Shown in pieces: positions 38,609-47,186 of a DNA stretch of 64,000 nucleotides. The translations under genes were made by a program, and so were the position numbers. A model generated the notes under the pieces. The model was not told the origin of the DNA. It searched no databases and saw only the letters and a list, made by a program, of their open reading frames with translations. Where the stretch lies: positions 27,392 to 91,391 of the forward strand of contig DASZJL010000051.1 in the NCBI GenBank assembly GCA_035948135.1. The letters are read 5' to 3'. The stretch is from CADDZP01 sp035948135 (GTDB lineage Bacteria; Actinomycetota; Acidimicrobiia; Acidimicrobiales; AC-14). Positions within the stretch are counted from its first letter, which is position 1. The number at the start of each line of letters is the position of its first letter.

Positions 38609-39166
38609 TCAGTTCGTCGTGGGGTCCGTCGGGTAGGCCGCGAACATGGCCAAGCGGCCGCGCTGGCGGCGCAGGACCCGGTGCCACAGAGTGTCAGGCT
38701 CGTCGTTGAGGACGTCGCCTTCCTCGGCGTCGACCACGAACCAGGCCCCGGCTTCGATCTCGTCCTCGAGTTGACCCTGTGTCCATCCCGCGTAACCGGA
38801 GAACAGCCGTACCTCGTCAACTGCGGGCGCGAGCAGGTCGGGGTCCTGGCTCAGGTCGAGCGCGCCGACGGCGCCGACGAGCGGGACCCAGCCGTCGGGA
38901 TCGGCGCCCGACGCTCGGGCCAGACAGATGGCGGCCTCGGGACTGACGGGCCCACCGACGAAGACAACCGGCGGCGACGCCGCCAACCGCCCCCACTCGG
39001 GCAGGGCGCCGTCGACGTCAGTGGTGCTCGGCCGGTTGAGCACGACCCCGAAGGCTCCCTCGGTGTCGTCGTGCTCGATGATGAGCACAACGCTGCGGTC
39101 GAAGATGCCGTCGCCCAGCGCCGGCGTCGCGATCAGCAGCTTTCCCTTGAGCGATGTCCCGATCAT
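38609..39166 (-). CDS. YqgE/AlgH family protein
   Basis: 185 residues. LLIATPALGDGIFDRSVVLI is the start of this family (consensus ATP.L.D..F..SVV), GAFGVVLNRPST the conserved NRP loop, VFVGGPVSPEAAI the GGPV turn and VRLFSGYAGWTQGQLEDEI the GYAGW motif. The protein is widespread and cytosolic; its molecular function is not established. It lies downstream of the c-di-GMP enzyme gene on the same strand. Confidence 0.93.
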   Translation of the reverse strand: MIGTSLKGKLLIATPALGDGIFDRSVVLIIEHDDTEGAFGVVLNRPSTTDVDGALPEWGRLAASPPVVFVGGPVSPEAAICLARASGADPDGWVPLVGAVGALDLSQDPDLLAPAVDEVRLFSGYAGWTQGQLEDEIEAGAWFVVDAEEGDVLNDEPDTLWHRVLRRQRGRLAMFAAYPTDPTTN

Positions 39167-39201
39167 CCGCCGCCATCATCGCTCGCGGCGAGGCGCGACG
39201 G

Positions 39202-40920
39202 TTACCAGCGGCGGCTGTCCCCCAGTACACGTTCGAAGTCGGCCGGGCTCAGCGGCGGCGCGAAGTGGAAGCCCTGCGCGAAGGGACAGCCCAGCAATCG
39301 CAGCGCCTGCAGGTGTTCGGGCCGCTCGACGCCTTCGGCAACGATGTCCACCCGCAGGCCTCGTGCCATTGCGAGGATGCCGGCGATGATCGAGGCGTCG
39401 TCGTCGTCGCTGCCGAGTCCGGATACGAAGGCGCGGTCGATCTTGAGCACGTCGATCGGGAAGCGCTTGAGGTAGCTGAGCGACGAGTAACCCGTGCCGA
39501 AGTCGTCGAGGGCGAGGCGCACGCCGAGCGCCTTGAGGCCGAGGAGCGACTCGAGGGCGCCGTCGGTGTCTTCCATCAGCACGCTCTCGGTGATCTCGAG
39601 CGTCAGCGCGGCCGGGTCGAGTGAGTTGAGGGCCAGCGTCTTGGTGATGACGTCCAGCAGATCGGCGCTGAGCTGGCGGGCCGACAGGTTGACCGACATG
39701 GTGAGCGGCACCCTGGGGAAGGTGTCCTTCCACTGACGCAGCTGCGCGCACGCCTCGGCGAGCACCCACTCGCCGATCGGAACGATGAGGCCGGTCTCCT
39801 CGGCCATCGTCACGAAATCACCGGGCGCGATGGTCTCTTTGCCGGGGGGCTGCCAACGGATCAGCGCCTCGGCGCTGACGACGCAGCCGACCTCCAGGTC
39901 GACGACAGGCTGAAAGGCGAGCATGAACTCCTGGCGGTCGACCGCGCTCCGCAGGGCCGCCTCGGCCGCGAGTCGCGTCTCGGCCCGGGCCCGAAGGTGG
40001 GGAAGAAAAAGCTCGACGCGTCCGCGGGCGCGTTCCTTGGCGAGGTACATAGCGGCGTCGGCGTCGGACAGCAGCGCTTCAGGCGTGTCGCCGGCCCGGC
40101 CGAGGGCCACGCCCATGCTGGCGCTCGTGAAGATCTCGCTGCCGGCGACCTGGTAGCCGCCGGCGACCAGCGCCGCGAGGCGCTCGCCGAGGATGCGGGC
40201 GTGCGCGGCGCTGCTCACGCCTTCGCAGATCACGACGAACTCGTCGCCGCCGAGGCGGGCCACGGTGTCGCCTGGTCGCAATGAGTCCTTGAGCCGCTGG
40301 GCCACGCCGACCAACAGGTCGTCGCCGGCGCGGTGGCCGAGGCTGTCGTTGACCAACTTGAAGCGGTCGAGGTCGAGGAGAAGCACAGCCACCATCTCGA
40401 GCTCGCGGCGCGCGGTGCGGGCCAGGGCCAGGGAGATTCGGTCGAGCAGGAGGCTCCGGTTGGGTAGCTGGGTGAGGGCGTCGTGGAGCGCCTGGTGGGC
40501 CATCGCCGCCTCGGCGCGCTTGCGTTCGGAGATGTCGCGGGCGATGCCCTCCACGGCCATCAGGTGGTCGTCGAGGAACACGGGCGTCAGCCGCTGCTCG
40601 ATCCAGGTGAAGGTGCCGTCCTTGCGTCGGGCGCGGACGTCTCGGGGCTCGGTGAGCCGGGGATCGTGGCCGAGGTCTGCGGTCTCCGCCAGGTACTCAT
40701 CACCGACGATGCCGACGATCAACGACGAGTCGGCGTAGAGCTCCTCCGGCGTGTAGCCGAGGACCGAGAGCGATGCCGGGCTCACGTAGTCGAACCCGGG
40801 ATCCGGCTGGATGCGGTAGCGGAAGATGAAGTCCTGGGCGTGCTCGGCCAGCAGCCGGAACGACTCCGCGCTGCCCCAGGCAGGGTGTCCCCCCTCGCCT
40901 CCGTGTGTGTTCTCGGCCAT
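39202..40920 (-). CDS. PAS-GGDEF-EAL c-di-GMP enzyme
   Basis: 572 residues. One PAS domain (around residues 20-140, FDYVSPASLSVLGYTPEEL), a GGDEF domain with LPNRSLLLDRI and an intact active site RLGGDEFVV, and an EAL domain with SAEALIRWQPP, ALDDFGTGYSSLSYLKRFP and KIDRAFVSGL. Both catalytic centres look complete, so it could make or break c-di-GMP depending on the PAS signal. No membrane helix is seen, so it is cytosolic. GGAAGG precedes the ATG. Oligoribonuclease for pGpG is also encoded in the window. Confidence 0.93.
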   Translation of the reverse strand: MAENTHGGEGGHPAWGSAESFRLLAEHAQDFIFRYRIQPDPGFDYVSPASLSVLGYTPEELYADSSLIVGIVGDEYLAETADLGHDPRLTEPRDVRARRKDGTFTWIEQRLTPVFLDDHLMAVEGIARDISERKRAEAAMAHQALHDALTQLPNRSLLLDRISLALARTARRELEMVAVLLLDLDRFKLVNDSLGHRAGDDLLVGVAQRLKDSLRPGDTVARLGGDEFVVICEGVSSAAHARILGERLAALVAGGYQVAGSEIFTSASMGVALGRAGDTPEALLSDADAAMYLAKERARGRVELFLPHLRARAETRLAAEAALRSAVDRQEFMLAFQPVVDLEVGCVVSAEALIRWQPPGKETIAPGDFVTMAEETGLIVPIGEWVLAEACAQLRQWKDTFPRVPLTMSVNLSARQLSADLLDVITKTLALNSLDPAALTLEITESVLMEDTDGALESLLGLKALGVRLALDDFGTGYSSLSYLKRFPIDVLKIDRAFVSGLGSDDDDASIIAGILAMARGLRVDIVAEGVERPEHLQALRLLGCPFAQGFHFAPPLSPADFERVLGDSRRW

Positions 40921-40942
40921 CCAAGCTTCCTTCCAACCTGGA

Positions 40943-43900
40943 CTATCGACCCGTTTTGCGCCGCCGTTGACCCCCGGATCCGGACCGCTCGATCGCGAGC
41001 TCGCTCGTGCCCAGGTAGGACGACACCACCTCAGGATCGTCGAGGACGTCGGTGGCCGAGCCTCGCGCGATCACTCGGCCTAGGTGGAGGCAGACCAGTT
41101 CGTCGGCGATCGACGTCACGAGTGGGATGTCGTGCTCGATGACGGCCAGGCTGGCGCCCGTGCTGTCGCGCAGGCGCAGCAGGAGCTCGGCCAGCGCCTC
41201 CGTCTCCCGCTGGGCGATTCCCGACGACGGCTCGTCGAGGAGGAGCACCCGGGGCTCGTGGGCGATCGCGCACGCCAGCTCGACGATGCGGCGTGTGCCC
41301 GTCGACAACTCGGAGATGAACGCGTCCCGGTAGCGGTCCAGTCCCATGGTGTCGAGCAGCTCCTCGACCCGCTCGGCGACCCGGCCCTCGGATTCGACGA
41401 CGGCGCCGACGCGGAACGCGCACGCTGTCGGCTCCCGTACGTCGACATGACGCTCGAGGGCGGTGGCCAGGGTCTCGGTGACCGTCATCGAGGGGAAGAG
41501 GCGGGCGTCCTGGAACGAGCGGCCGATGCCCCGCTCGGCGCGCCTGGCCGCACCCAGGTCGGTGACGTCCCGCCCGTCGAGGCGCACGTGGCCCGAGTCG
41601 ACGGCGAGGAAGCCGGAGCACAGGTCGAAGAGCGTGGTCTTGCCGGCGCCGTTCGAGCCGATGATGCCGAGGATCTGTCCGTCGTCGACGCGCAGGTCCA
41701 CGGCATCGACGGCGACGACACCGGCGAAGCGGCGACTGACGTCCGACACTTCGAGCCGGGCGTGGCCGTTGGCGGCGGGGCCTTGGCGCTGGTCGACCTC
41801 CCTCGCCGCTGGTCGCGCCGGCACCTTGGCCTGGGAGAGAAAGACGGACCGCAGGAGGTCGGGGCGCGCGGCCAGGTCGGCGGTGGGCCCGCTAAAACGC
41901 ACCTGCCCCTTTTCCATGAACTCGGCGCGGGTGGCGATGCCCGTCGCCACGTTCACCGACTGCTCGACCACGACGACCGAGGTGCCGTCGGCGTTGATCT
42001 GGCGCACAACGTCGATGAGGGTGCCGACGACCGTCGGGGCCAAGCCGAGCGAGAGCTCGTCGATGAGCAGGAGCCGGGGCCGGCACAGGAGCGCTTGGGC
42101 GAGCGTGAGCATCTGCTGCTCGCCGCCCGACAGGCTGGACGCCTTGGTGCCCAGCCGGCGTTCCAGAGCGGGGAAGAGCAGGAAGATGCGGGCCCGTGCC
42201 TGCTCGACGAAGGCCGTATCACCCTTCGCCAGCCATGCGGCCAGCCGCAGGTTCTCGGCGACGGTCAATGAACCGAAGACGCCGCGGCCGCCAGGCACGG
42301 TGACCAGCCCGCGCTTGACCCGTTCGACTGGGTCCAGGTCGGTGATGTCCTCGCCTTCGAAGATGACGCGGCCCCGCTGGGGACGGAGAAGTCCGGCGAC
42401 GACACGCAGGACCGTCGACTTGCCGGCCCCGTTGGTGCCAAGGAGGGCGAGCATCTCGCCCTCCTGCACCTGGAGGTGGACGCCGAAGAGCACCTGGATC
42501 TGTCCGTACGACGCGTCGATGTCCTCGCACGAGACGATCAGCGGTCCTTCGGGCCGGTCTTCGGCGATCTCGGGCGGAGGTGCCGCGGCACCTATCTCCG
42601 CCGCCGTGCCAACGTCAGCCGCGGCCTCGTCTTCGAACACCGGGTGCTCGGCCAGGCTGGGCACGCTCAGGCCCCGACGGGCCGCGATCATCCGCAGTAG
42701 CCGGTCCCGCAACGAGTACATGAGCTCGCCGAGGCCACCCGGTGCGAGCATCAGTAACACCAGCAGGCCACCGCCGGTCGCCAGCAGCCGGCCGGATCCA
42801 GTGAGGAAGTACTGCGCGCCTTCGACGTAGGCCGCGCCCAGCAGTGCCCCCGGGATCGACCCGAGCCCACCGACGACGACGGCGGTGAACACCTCGACGC
42901 TCAGCAGAGGATCGAAGCCGGAGAACGGGATGCCGCGTAACGCGACGGCGTAGAAGGCACCAGCGAAGCCCGCGAGCGCGCCTGAAAACGCGAACGCGGT
43001 CAGCTTGGCCCGCACCGGGCTTATGGCGTATGCGGCCGCTCCTCGCTCGTTGTCGCGCACCGCCACGACGGCCCTGCCCACGCGGCTGCGGCGGAAGTTC
43101 CGGGCCAGGGCGATTACCACGAGCAGGGCGCCGACGCACACGAAATAGAAGGTGAGCGGGTCGTCGAGGTTGAAGCGCCCGAGAATGATCGGCCGTTCGA
43201 ACTCCGACGGGTTGAGCGTCGGGAAGTAACGCGAGTTCAAGAGGAATGTCGACACGGGCACCGCGAAGGCGAGCGTGGCGACGGCGAGAAAGAGCCCCTG
43301 GATGCGAAGGGCCGGGATGCCGACGAGGATGGCGGTGGCGGCGCCGACGAGCGCGGCGGCAAGCATCGCCAGGAGGAAGTCCGCCCCGGCGCTCACAAGA
43401 AGGCTGGCGGTGACCGCCGCCCCTAAGCCGACGAATGCGAACTGCCCGAGGCTGATCTGGCCCGCCCACCCGGTGAGGACCACCAGCGAGACGGCGATGA
43501 TGGCGTACAGGGCTATGAACGTGAGCAGGATTACCCGGCCGCTCGACAGCAAGAACGGCACGAGCACAGCGGCGGCGCCAACGGTGGCGATCAGTCCTGC
43601 CCGACCCCACCGAACCTCCGGGAGATTGCGGAGCACGGCAGGAATGGGCCGCACCTCGCGGACAGCCACGTAGCCTCCGAGGCCCGAGTCGTCCACGCGT
43701 GAGACACGGCGCCGCTGGAGGATTAGCGCGACGAGGATAATGAGGAACAGGCCCACGTCGACCGTTGAGGAACGCGGATAATTCCAGAAGACGGCCTGCT
43801 GGAAGACACCGATGCCGAGGGCGGCGACCGCGGCTACCGGCAGGCTCTCCATGCGGGCGATCACCGCCGCGGCCAGGGGAGCGAGAAGCACTACCGGCCC

Positions 43901-44668
43901 GCCGATGACGCCCAGGTCGGTGCCGAGGATCGGCACGGACAGGATCGACGCGATGCCCGAGAGGCCGGCAGCCAGGACCCAGGTGATAAGCGACAGGCGC
44001 CGCACTGGGATGCCCAACAGGAGGGCGCGCTCGTTGGAGTCAGCGGCGGCGCGCACGGCGATGCCGAGATCGCTGTTCGAGAAGAACCAGGCCAGGCCGG
44101 CAAGCAGCAGGGGTACGGCGATGATCACAAGCAGGTGGTCGCCGCGGAACACGATGGGCCCGACATCGAAACGAGCGTGGAAGGGCGTCGCGAACTTGCC
44201 GAGCGCGCTGAGGTTCCGTCCTTCTCCCGCACCACCGCTCACCAGAGTCGGGATGCGGAGCTCGGCCGCGCCGAGGATCTGCAGAACGCCGATCGTGGCT
44301 ACCGTGAGGATCAGGCGTGGGGCGTTGAAGAAGCGGCGGACGACGACCACGTCGATGAGGGCGCCGGTGCCGAGGGCGACGAGGAGCCCGATTGGCACGG
44401 CAAGGAAATAGCTCTGGTGCCACCCGCGCACCATCACCTGGGCGACGGTTGCGGCCAGGCCGCCGATCTCCACCTGGGCGAAGTTGATGATCCGGCTGGA
44501 GCGGTATATGAGGACGAGCCCCATCCCCGTCAGCGCGTTGAGCCCGCCCAGGACGAGTCCGAGGAGGATCACGCCGAACGGCAGCCCCGACGGCAACAGC
44601 GCGCCGAGGATGATCCACGTCACCAAGACGCCGGCGGCGATGGCCCCGGCGCCCTTGTAGCGGTTCAC
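40943..44668 (-). CDS. Four-domain branched-chain amino acid-type ABC transporter: LivH-LivM-LivF-LivG fusion
   Basis: One 1241-residue chain holds every membrane and ATPase part of a Liv system. Residues about 1-300 are a LivH permease (NALTGMGLVLIYRSSRIINFAQ), 350-660 a LivM permease (LTGWAGQISLGQFAFVGLGA), 715-950 a LivF ATPase (Walker A GTNGAGKST near 743, LSGGEQQMLTLAQAL, LLLIDELSLGLAP) and 985-1220 a LivG ATPase (Walker A GSNGAGKTT near 1002, Walker B VLLLDEPSSGI). The LivG signature is LSTGTRR, not LSGGQ. A linker rich in Ala, Pro and acidic residues joins permease and ATPase halves. The substrate-binding gene is upstream and overlaps by 4 bases. Confidence 0.9.
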   Translation of the reverse strand: MNRYKGAGAIAAGVLVTWIILGALLPSGLPFGVILLGLVLGGLNALTGMGLVLIYRSSRIINFAQVEIGGLAATVAQVMVRGWHQSYFLAVPIGLLVALGTGALIDVVVVRRFFNAPRLILTVATIGVLQILGAAELRIPTLVSGGAGEGRNLSALGKFATPFHARFDVGPIVFRGDHLLVIIAVPLLLAGLAWFFSNSDLGIAVRAAADSNERALLLGIPVRRLSLITWVLAAGLSGIASILSVPILGTDLGVIGGPVVLLAPLAAAVIARMESLPVAAVAALGIGVFQQAVFWNYPRSSTVDVGLFLIILVALILQRRRVSRVDDSGLGGYVAVREVRPIPAVLRNLPEVRWGRAGLIATVGAAAVLVPFLLSSGRVILLTFIALYAIIAVSLVVLTGWAGQISLGQFAFVGLGAAVTASLLVSAGADFLLAMLAAALVGAATAILVGIPALRIQGLFLAVATLAFAVPVSTFLLNSRYFPTLNPSEFERPIILGRFNLDDPLTFYFVCVGALLVVIALARNFRRSRVGRAVVAVRDNERGAAAYAISPVRAKLTAFAFSGALAGFAGAFYAVALRGIPFSGFDPLLSVEVFTAVVVGGLGSIPGALLGAAYVEGAQYFLTGSGRLLATGGGLLVLLMLAPGGLGELMYSLRDRLLRMIAARRGLSVPSLAEHPVFEDEAAADVGTAAEIGAAAPPPEIAEDRPEGPLIVSCEDIDASYGQIQVLFGVHLQVQEGEMLALLGTNGAGKSTVLRVVAGLLRPQRGRVIFEGEDITDLDPVERVKRGLVTVPGGRGVFGSLTVAENLRLAAWLAKGDTAFVEQARARIFLLFPALERRLGTKASSLSGGEQQMLTLAQALLCRPRLLLIDELSLGLAPTVVGTLIDVVRQINADGTSVVVVEQSVNVATGIATRAEFMEKGQVRFSGPTADLAARPDLLRSVFLSQAKVPARPAAREVDQRQGPAANGHARLEVSDVSRRFAGVVAVDAVDLRVDDGQILGIIGSNGAGKTTLFDLCSGFLAVDSGHVRLDGRDVTDLGAARRAERGIGRSFQDARLFPSMTVTETLATALERHVDVREPTACAFRVGAVVESEGRVAERVEELLDTMGLDRYRDAFISELSTGTRRIVELACAIAHEPRVLLLDEPSSGIAQRETEALAELLLRLRDSTGASLAVIEHDIPLVTSIADELVCLHLGRVIARGSATDVLDDPEVVSSYLGTSELAIERSGSGGQRRRKTGR

Positions 44669-46431
44669 TGGCCGAAGCAGTGGAACTGCGTGTGGGCGGG
44701 GCCGTACGCCGAGGGATTGTCGCCGGCCGTAAAGTACTTGCCGCCCTCACACGCGACCCACGCTCCCTTGACGCCGTCGAAATCGGCCGGGCGATTCGGG
44801 TCCCAATAGGCGAGGGGACCGTCCACAGCGGGGTCGAAGGCCTGAGGGCCGCCGGCCCATGTTCCGAACTGGCCCAGCCCCGACTGTGGCATCGAGAACA
44901 CGCCGTGCTGGAACGTGGCGACGTTGAGGTTGGGGCCCGCGTTCTGCAAGGCCGAGAACAGGTAGACGGCGTTCTCGTAGGCCAGGTCGAAGTACTTCTC
45001 CTGCGGGTCGCTGGTCGGCCGGGCGATCTTGAAGACCTTGTAAGACTCGCGTTGGGCGCGGGGCACGAACACCGCGGGCGGCGCGGTGATGGCATGGCTC
45101 CATTCGTTTTGTGAGGCCTCCCGACCCTGCGGGTCGTAGTACGAGGTCACGAACCATTCGGGGTGGTACGCCTGGCCGTCCGCCGCCTGGCTGAAGGTGA
45201 TCTCGATGAGGGGGTCGCAGCCGCAGAGCACCGTGGTCACACCCGCGGCCTTCATCTGCGCGGCGAGGCTCGTTCCTTCGTCGGCGAAGCGGGAAACGTC
45301 GATGGTGTAACTGGCCCGCTTGGCCATGACGACACCGCAGTCCTTCTGCATGGTCTGCGCGAAGACGTCGGCGGCTTTCTGGTACTCGGGGCCGTCGGGC
45401 GCCACGAGACCGAACTTGCGGGTCTGGTTCTTGTAGAGGGCGTCGCCTGCGAAGATGGCGGGTAGGCCGACGGCGCGCTGGCAGAGAGCAGCACCAGCGC
45501 CTTGCGCACCCTTCGAGGCGTTGATGATGTAGGAGTACTCGTACGGCGCGTACTGCTGGAACCAACTCTCCGTGACGCCGATGGCGCCGATACCGATGAC
45601 ACCGACGTGGGCCAAGTCCTGCTCGTAGGGGATGGTCGCGGCCAGGCTCGGGCTCTGGCTCAGGTCGGCGAAGGCGCCGAGGTCGTGCGCCTTCTGCGCG
45701 TCGGCTTGGGCGCCGGCCAACTGCCGACCCTGGTCCTCTTCGAGGTTGTCGCCCTGCGGTTGGTAGTCCTTGATGACGACTCGTCGCCCGTAGAGCTCGT
45801 AGTTCCTGTTGAACAGATCGACGTAGGCCCGGAGGTCGGCGAGGTACTGGTCGTCGCTGCCGGGCGCCGCGCTGCCGGCGATCGAAAAGGCGGCCTTCTC
45901 CTCGGTGGAGTTGGTGCGCCGGAAGGTCACTGTGATGGTGTCGCCGGTGACGCCGTACGCCGTCGCTCCTCCGTTGTTGCCGCTGTATGTGGGCACGCAG
46001 ATCGGGGCGTAGACCGACCACGGCACTTGCCGGACTCCGGGGCCGCATTGCACGCCGCTGCGCGTCACGCCGCCCGAGCCCGCGGCGGCGGCCGCCGTGA
46101 TGCCCTTCGGGACGGCAAGCGCGCGCTGGCTCCCGGCGCCGCCGCCCGCGGCGCTTCCGGTCGCGGTGCCGCCGCTTCCCGTCGTCCCGGCGACAGTGGT
46201 CTCGGTCGCACTGCCGGTGGTGCCTCCGGTGCCGGCGTCTTGGCCCAAGCCGGCCGACACGTTGGTGGGCTTGCTCGGCGTCACGCTGGGCACGAGCCAG
46301 ACGACGAGCAGCAGCACCACCAAGCCGATCAACACAGGCGAATACCGGCGCGCGACCTTGCCGATGTACCGGCGGACGGCAGCCTCGACCTCAGCCTGTG
46401 AGGTACCTGACAAGTCGAGCTTGTCGTTCAC
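44665..46431 (-). CDS. Membrane-anchored Liv-type substrate-binding protein
   Basis: 588 residues from GTG 46431. A cytoplasmic N-terminus of about 35 residues is followed by one uncleaved helix (SPVLIGLVVLLLVVWLVPSV), a long Gly/Thr/Ala linker and then a periplasmic-binding-fold type 1 domain of about 430 residues: TITVTFRRTNSTEEKAAF, GRRVVIKDYQPQGDN and FGLVAPDGPEYQKAADVFAQ. It is tethered by a helix, not a lipid. It captures the solute (an amino acid or related compound, not predictable) for the fused transporter encoded next. Several cysteines in the ligand domain could form disulfides. Confidence 0.82.
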   Translation of the reverse strand: MNDKLDLSGTSQAEVEAAVRRYIGKVARRYSPVLIGLVVLLLVVWLVPSVTPSKPTNVSAGLGQDAGTGGTTGSATETTVAGTTGSGGTATGSAAGGGAGSQRALAVPKGITAAAAAGSGGVTRSGVQCGPGVRQVPWSVYAPICVPTYSGNNGGATAYGVTGDTITVTFRRTNSTEEKAAFSIAGSAAPGSDDQYLADLRAYVDLFNRNYELYGRRVVIKDYQPQGDNLEEDQGRQLAGAQADAQKAHDLGAFADLSQSPSLAATIPYEQDLAHVGVIGIGAIGVTESWFQQYAPYEYSYIINASKGAQGAGAALCQRAVGLPAIFAGDALYKNQTRKFGLVAPDGPEYQKAADVFAQTMQKDCGVVMAKRASYTIDVSRFADEGTSLAAQMKAAGVTTVLCGCDPLIEITFSQAADGQAYHPEWFVTSYYDPQGREASQNEWSHAITAPPAVFVPRAQRESYKVFKIARPTSDPQEKYFDLAYENAVYLFSALQNAGPNLNVATFQHGVFSMPQSGLGQFGTWAGGPQAFDPAVDGPLAYWDPNRPADFDGVKGAWVACEGGKYFTAGDNPSAYGPAHTQFHCFGQ

Positions 46432-46482
46432 ACGCCTGTCACCAGCTGCCCCGCCATCGGCGTCACGCCCCGAGTTTGGACG

Positions 46483-46517
46483 GTCAACGCACCTGCTGCA
46501 ACGGCGGCTGCGTTGAC
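46483..46517. promoter_or_regulatory. 9-base inverted repeat in the divergent promoter region
   Basis: gtcaacgca (46483-46491) and tgcgttgac (46509-46517) are exact reverse complements with a 17-base spacer. They lie 52 bases before the substrate-binding gene and 66 bases before the response regulator gene, so they are well placed to control either or both. Confidence 0.5.
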
Positions 46518-46583
46518 ATGCGCGCCTGAAAATGGCTCCAACGGGCCATGGCGCGTGCACATTCGGCCCCCCAGGATTAGCCC

Positions 46584-47015
46584 ATGGGAGGCCGAACGAG
46601 TTCGAAGGTCCGCGTCCTCTTGGTGGACGACCTCCCCGACATCCGGCTCGTCATGCGTCTCCTGCTCGAGGCCGATGGCCGCGCCGAGGTCGTGGGCGAG
46701 GCCGCAGACGGGGTCGAAGCCGTGCGCCTCGCAGGGGATCTGCACCCCGACGCAGTCGTGCTCGACCTGCGGATGCCGGGCATGGACGGCGTGTCGGCGC
46801 TCCCGCTGATCCGCGATGCGGCGCCGGGCGCGGTCGTCGTGGCGTTGTCGGCGCTTCCCGTTGGCCCCATGACCGATCGGGCCGTCGACCTGGGCGCGAC
46901 GTATATCCGCAAGCCGGACCTGCGACGGGTCGTGAACCTGGTCGGCGCCCTGGCTCCCGCTCCGAAACCCCCGGCGCCGAAGCGCGGCAAGAGGCTGGGT
47001 CCAACGGCCGCCTGA
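46584..47015 (+). CDS. Single-domain response regulator (REC)
   Basis: 143 residues, one receiver domain only. VRVLLVDDLPDIRLVMR carries the acidic pair, DAVVLDLRMPGMDGVSALPL the phospho-acceptor Asp, VVALSAL the Ser/Thr switch and ATYIRKPDLRR the conserved Lys. A basic Pro/Lys tail (PAPKPPAPKRGKR) replaces an output domain. It may pass phosphate on or bind a partner. The orphan kinase at 34609 is a possible partner, 10 kb away. Confidence 0.9.
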   Translation: MGGRTSSKVRVLLVDDLPDIRLVMRLLLEADGRAEVVGEAADGVEAVRLAGDLHPDAVVLDLRMPGMDGVSALPLIRDAAPGAVVVALSALPVGPMTDRAVDLGATYIRKPDLRRVVNLVGALAPAPKPPAPKRGKRLGPTAA

Positions 47016-47057
47016 CGCAAGACGACACGCCATCAGTAGCCTCTGTCCGTGAGCGAG

Positions 47058-47186
47058 CCCGTAGGGCGAGCGAACCAATGTGTAGAGCACTGGCCCCCGC
47101 CGCGGAGCGGCGGGGCAGTCATTGGTGCGCCCGCGGTGCAACGACGGGACTGTGTACCGACAGGCCGAAGGGCGCACCAATGACTG
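47058..47186 (+). promoter_or_regulatory. Leader with mutually exclusive stem-loops over the start codon
   Basis: A 17-base segment at 47116-47132 is the exact reverse complement of 47170-47186, which contains the ribosome-binding site and ATG (47180) of the next gene. The same segment can pair instead with an upstream copy: 47074-47080 with 47120-47126 and 47089-47092 with 47116-47119, closed by a 9-pair GC hairpin (47095-47103 with 47107-47115). The upstream copy (agggcgagcgaaccaATG) resembles the downstream one (agggcgcaccaATG) and its ATG at 47078 is in the same frame. Folding could decide whether the start is hidden. Confidence 0.55.

Noticed and set aside
46532..47179. An open frame extending the pseudo-PAP2 gene upstream through the response regulator.
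   Set aside because: The extension is Arg/Pro-rich low-complexity sequence in another frame of the REC gene. Only the in-frame ATGs at 47078 and 47180 are reasonable starts.
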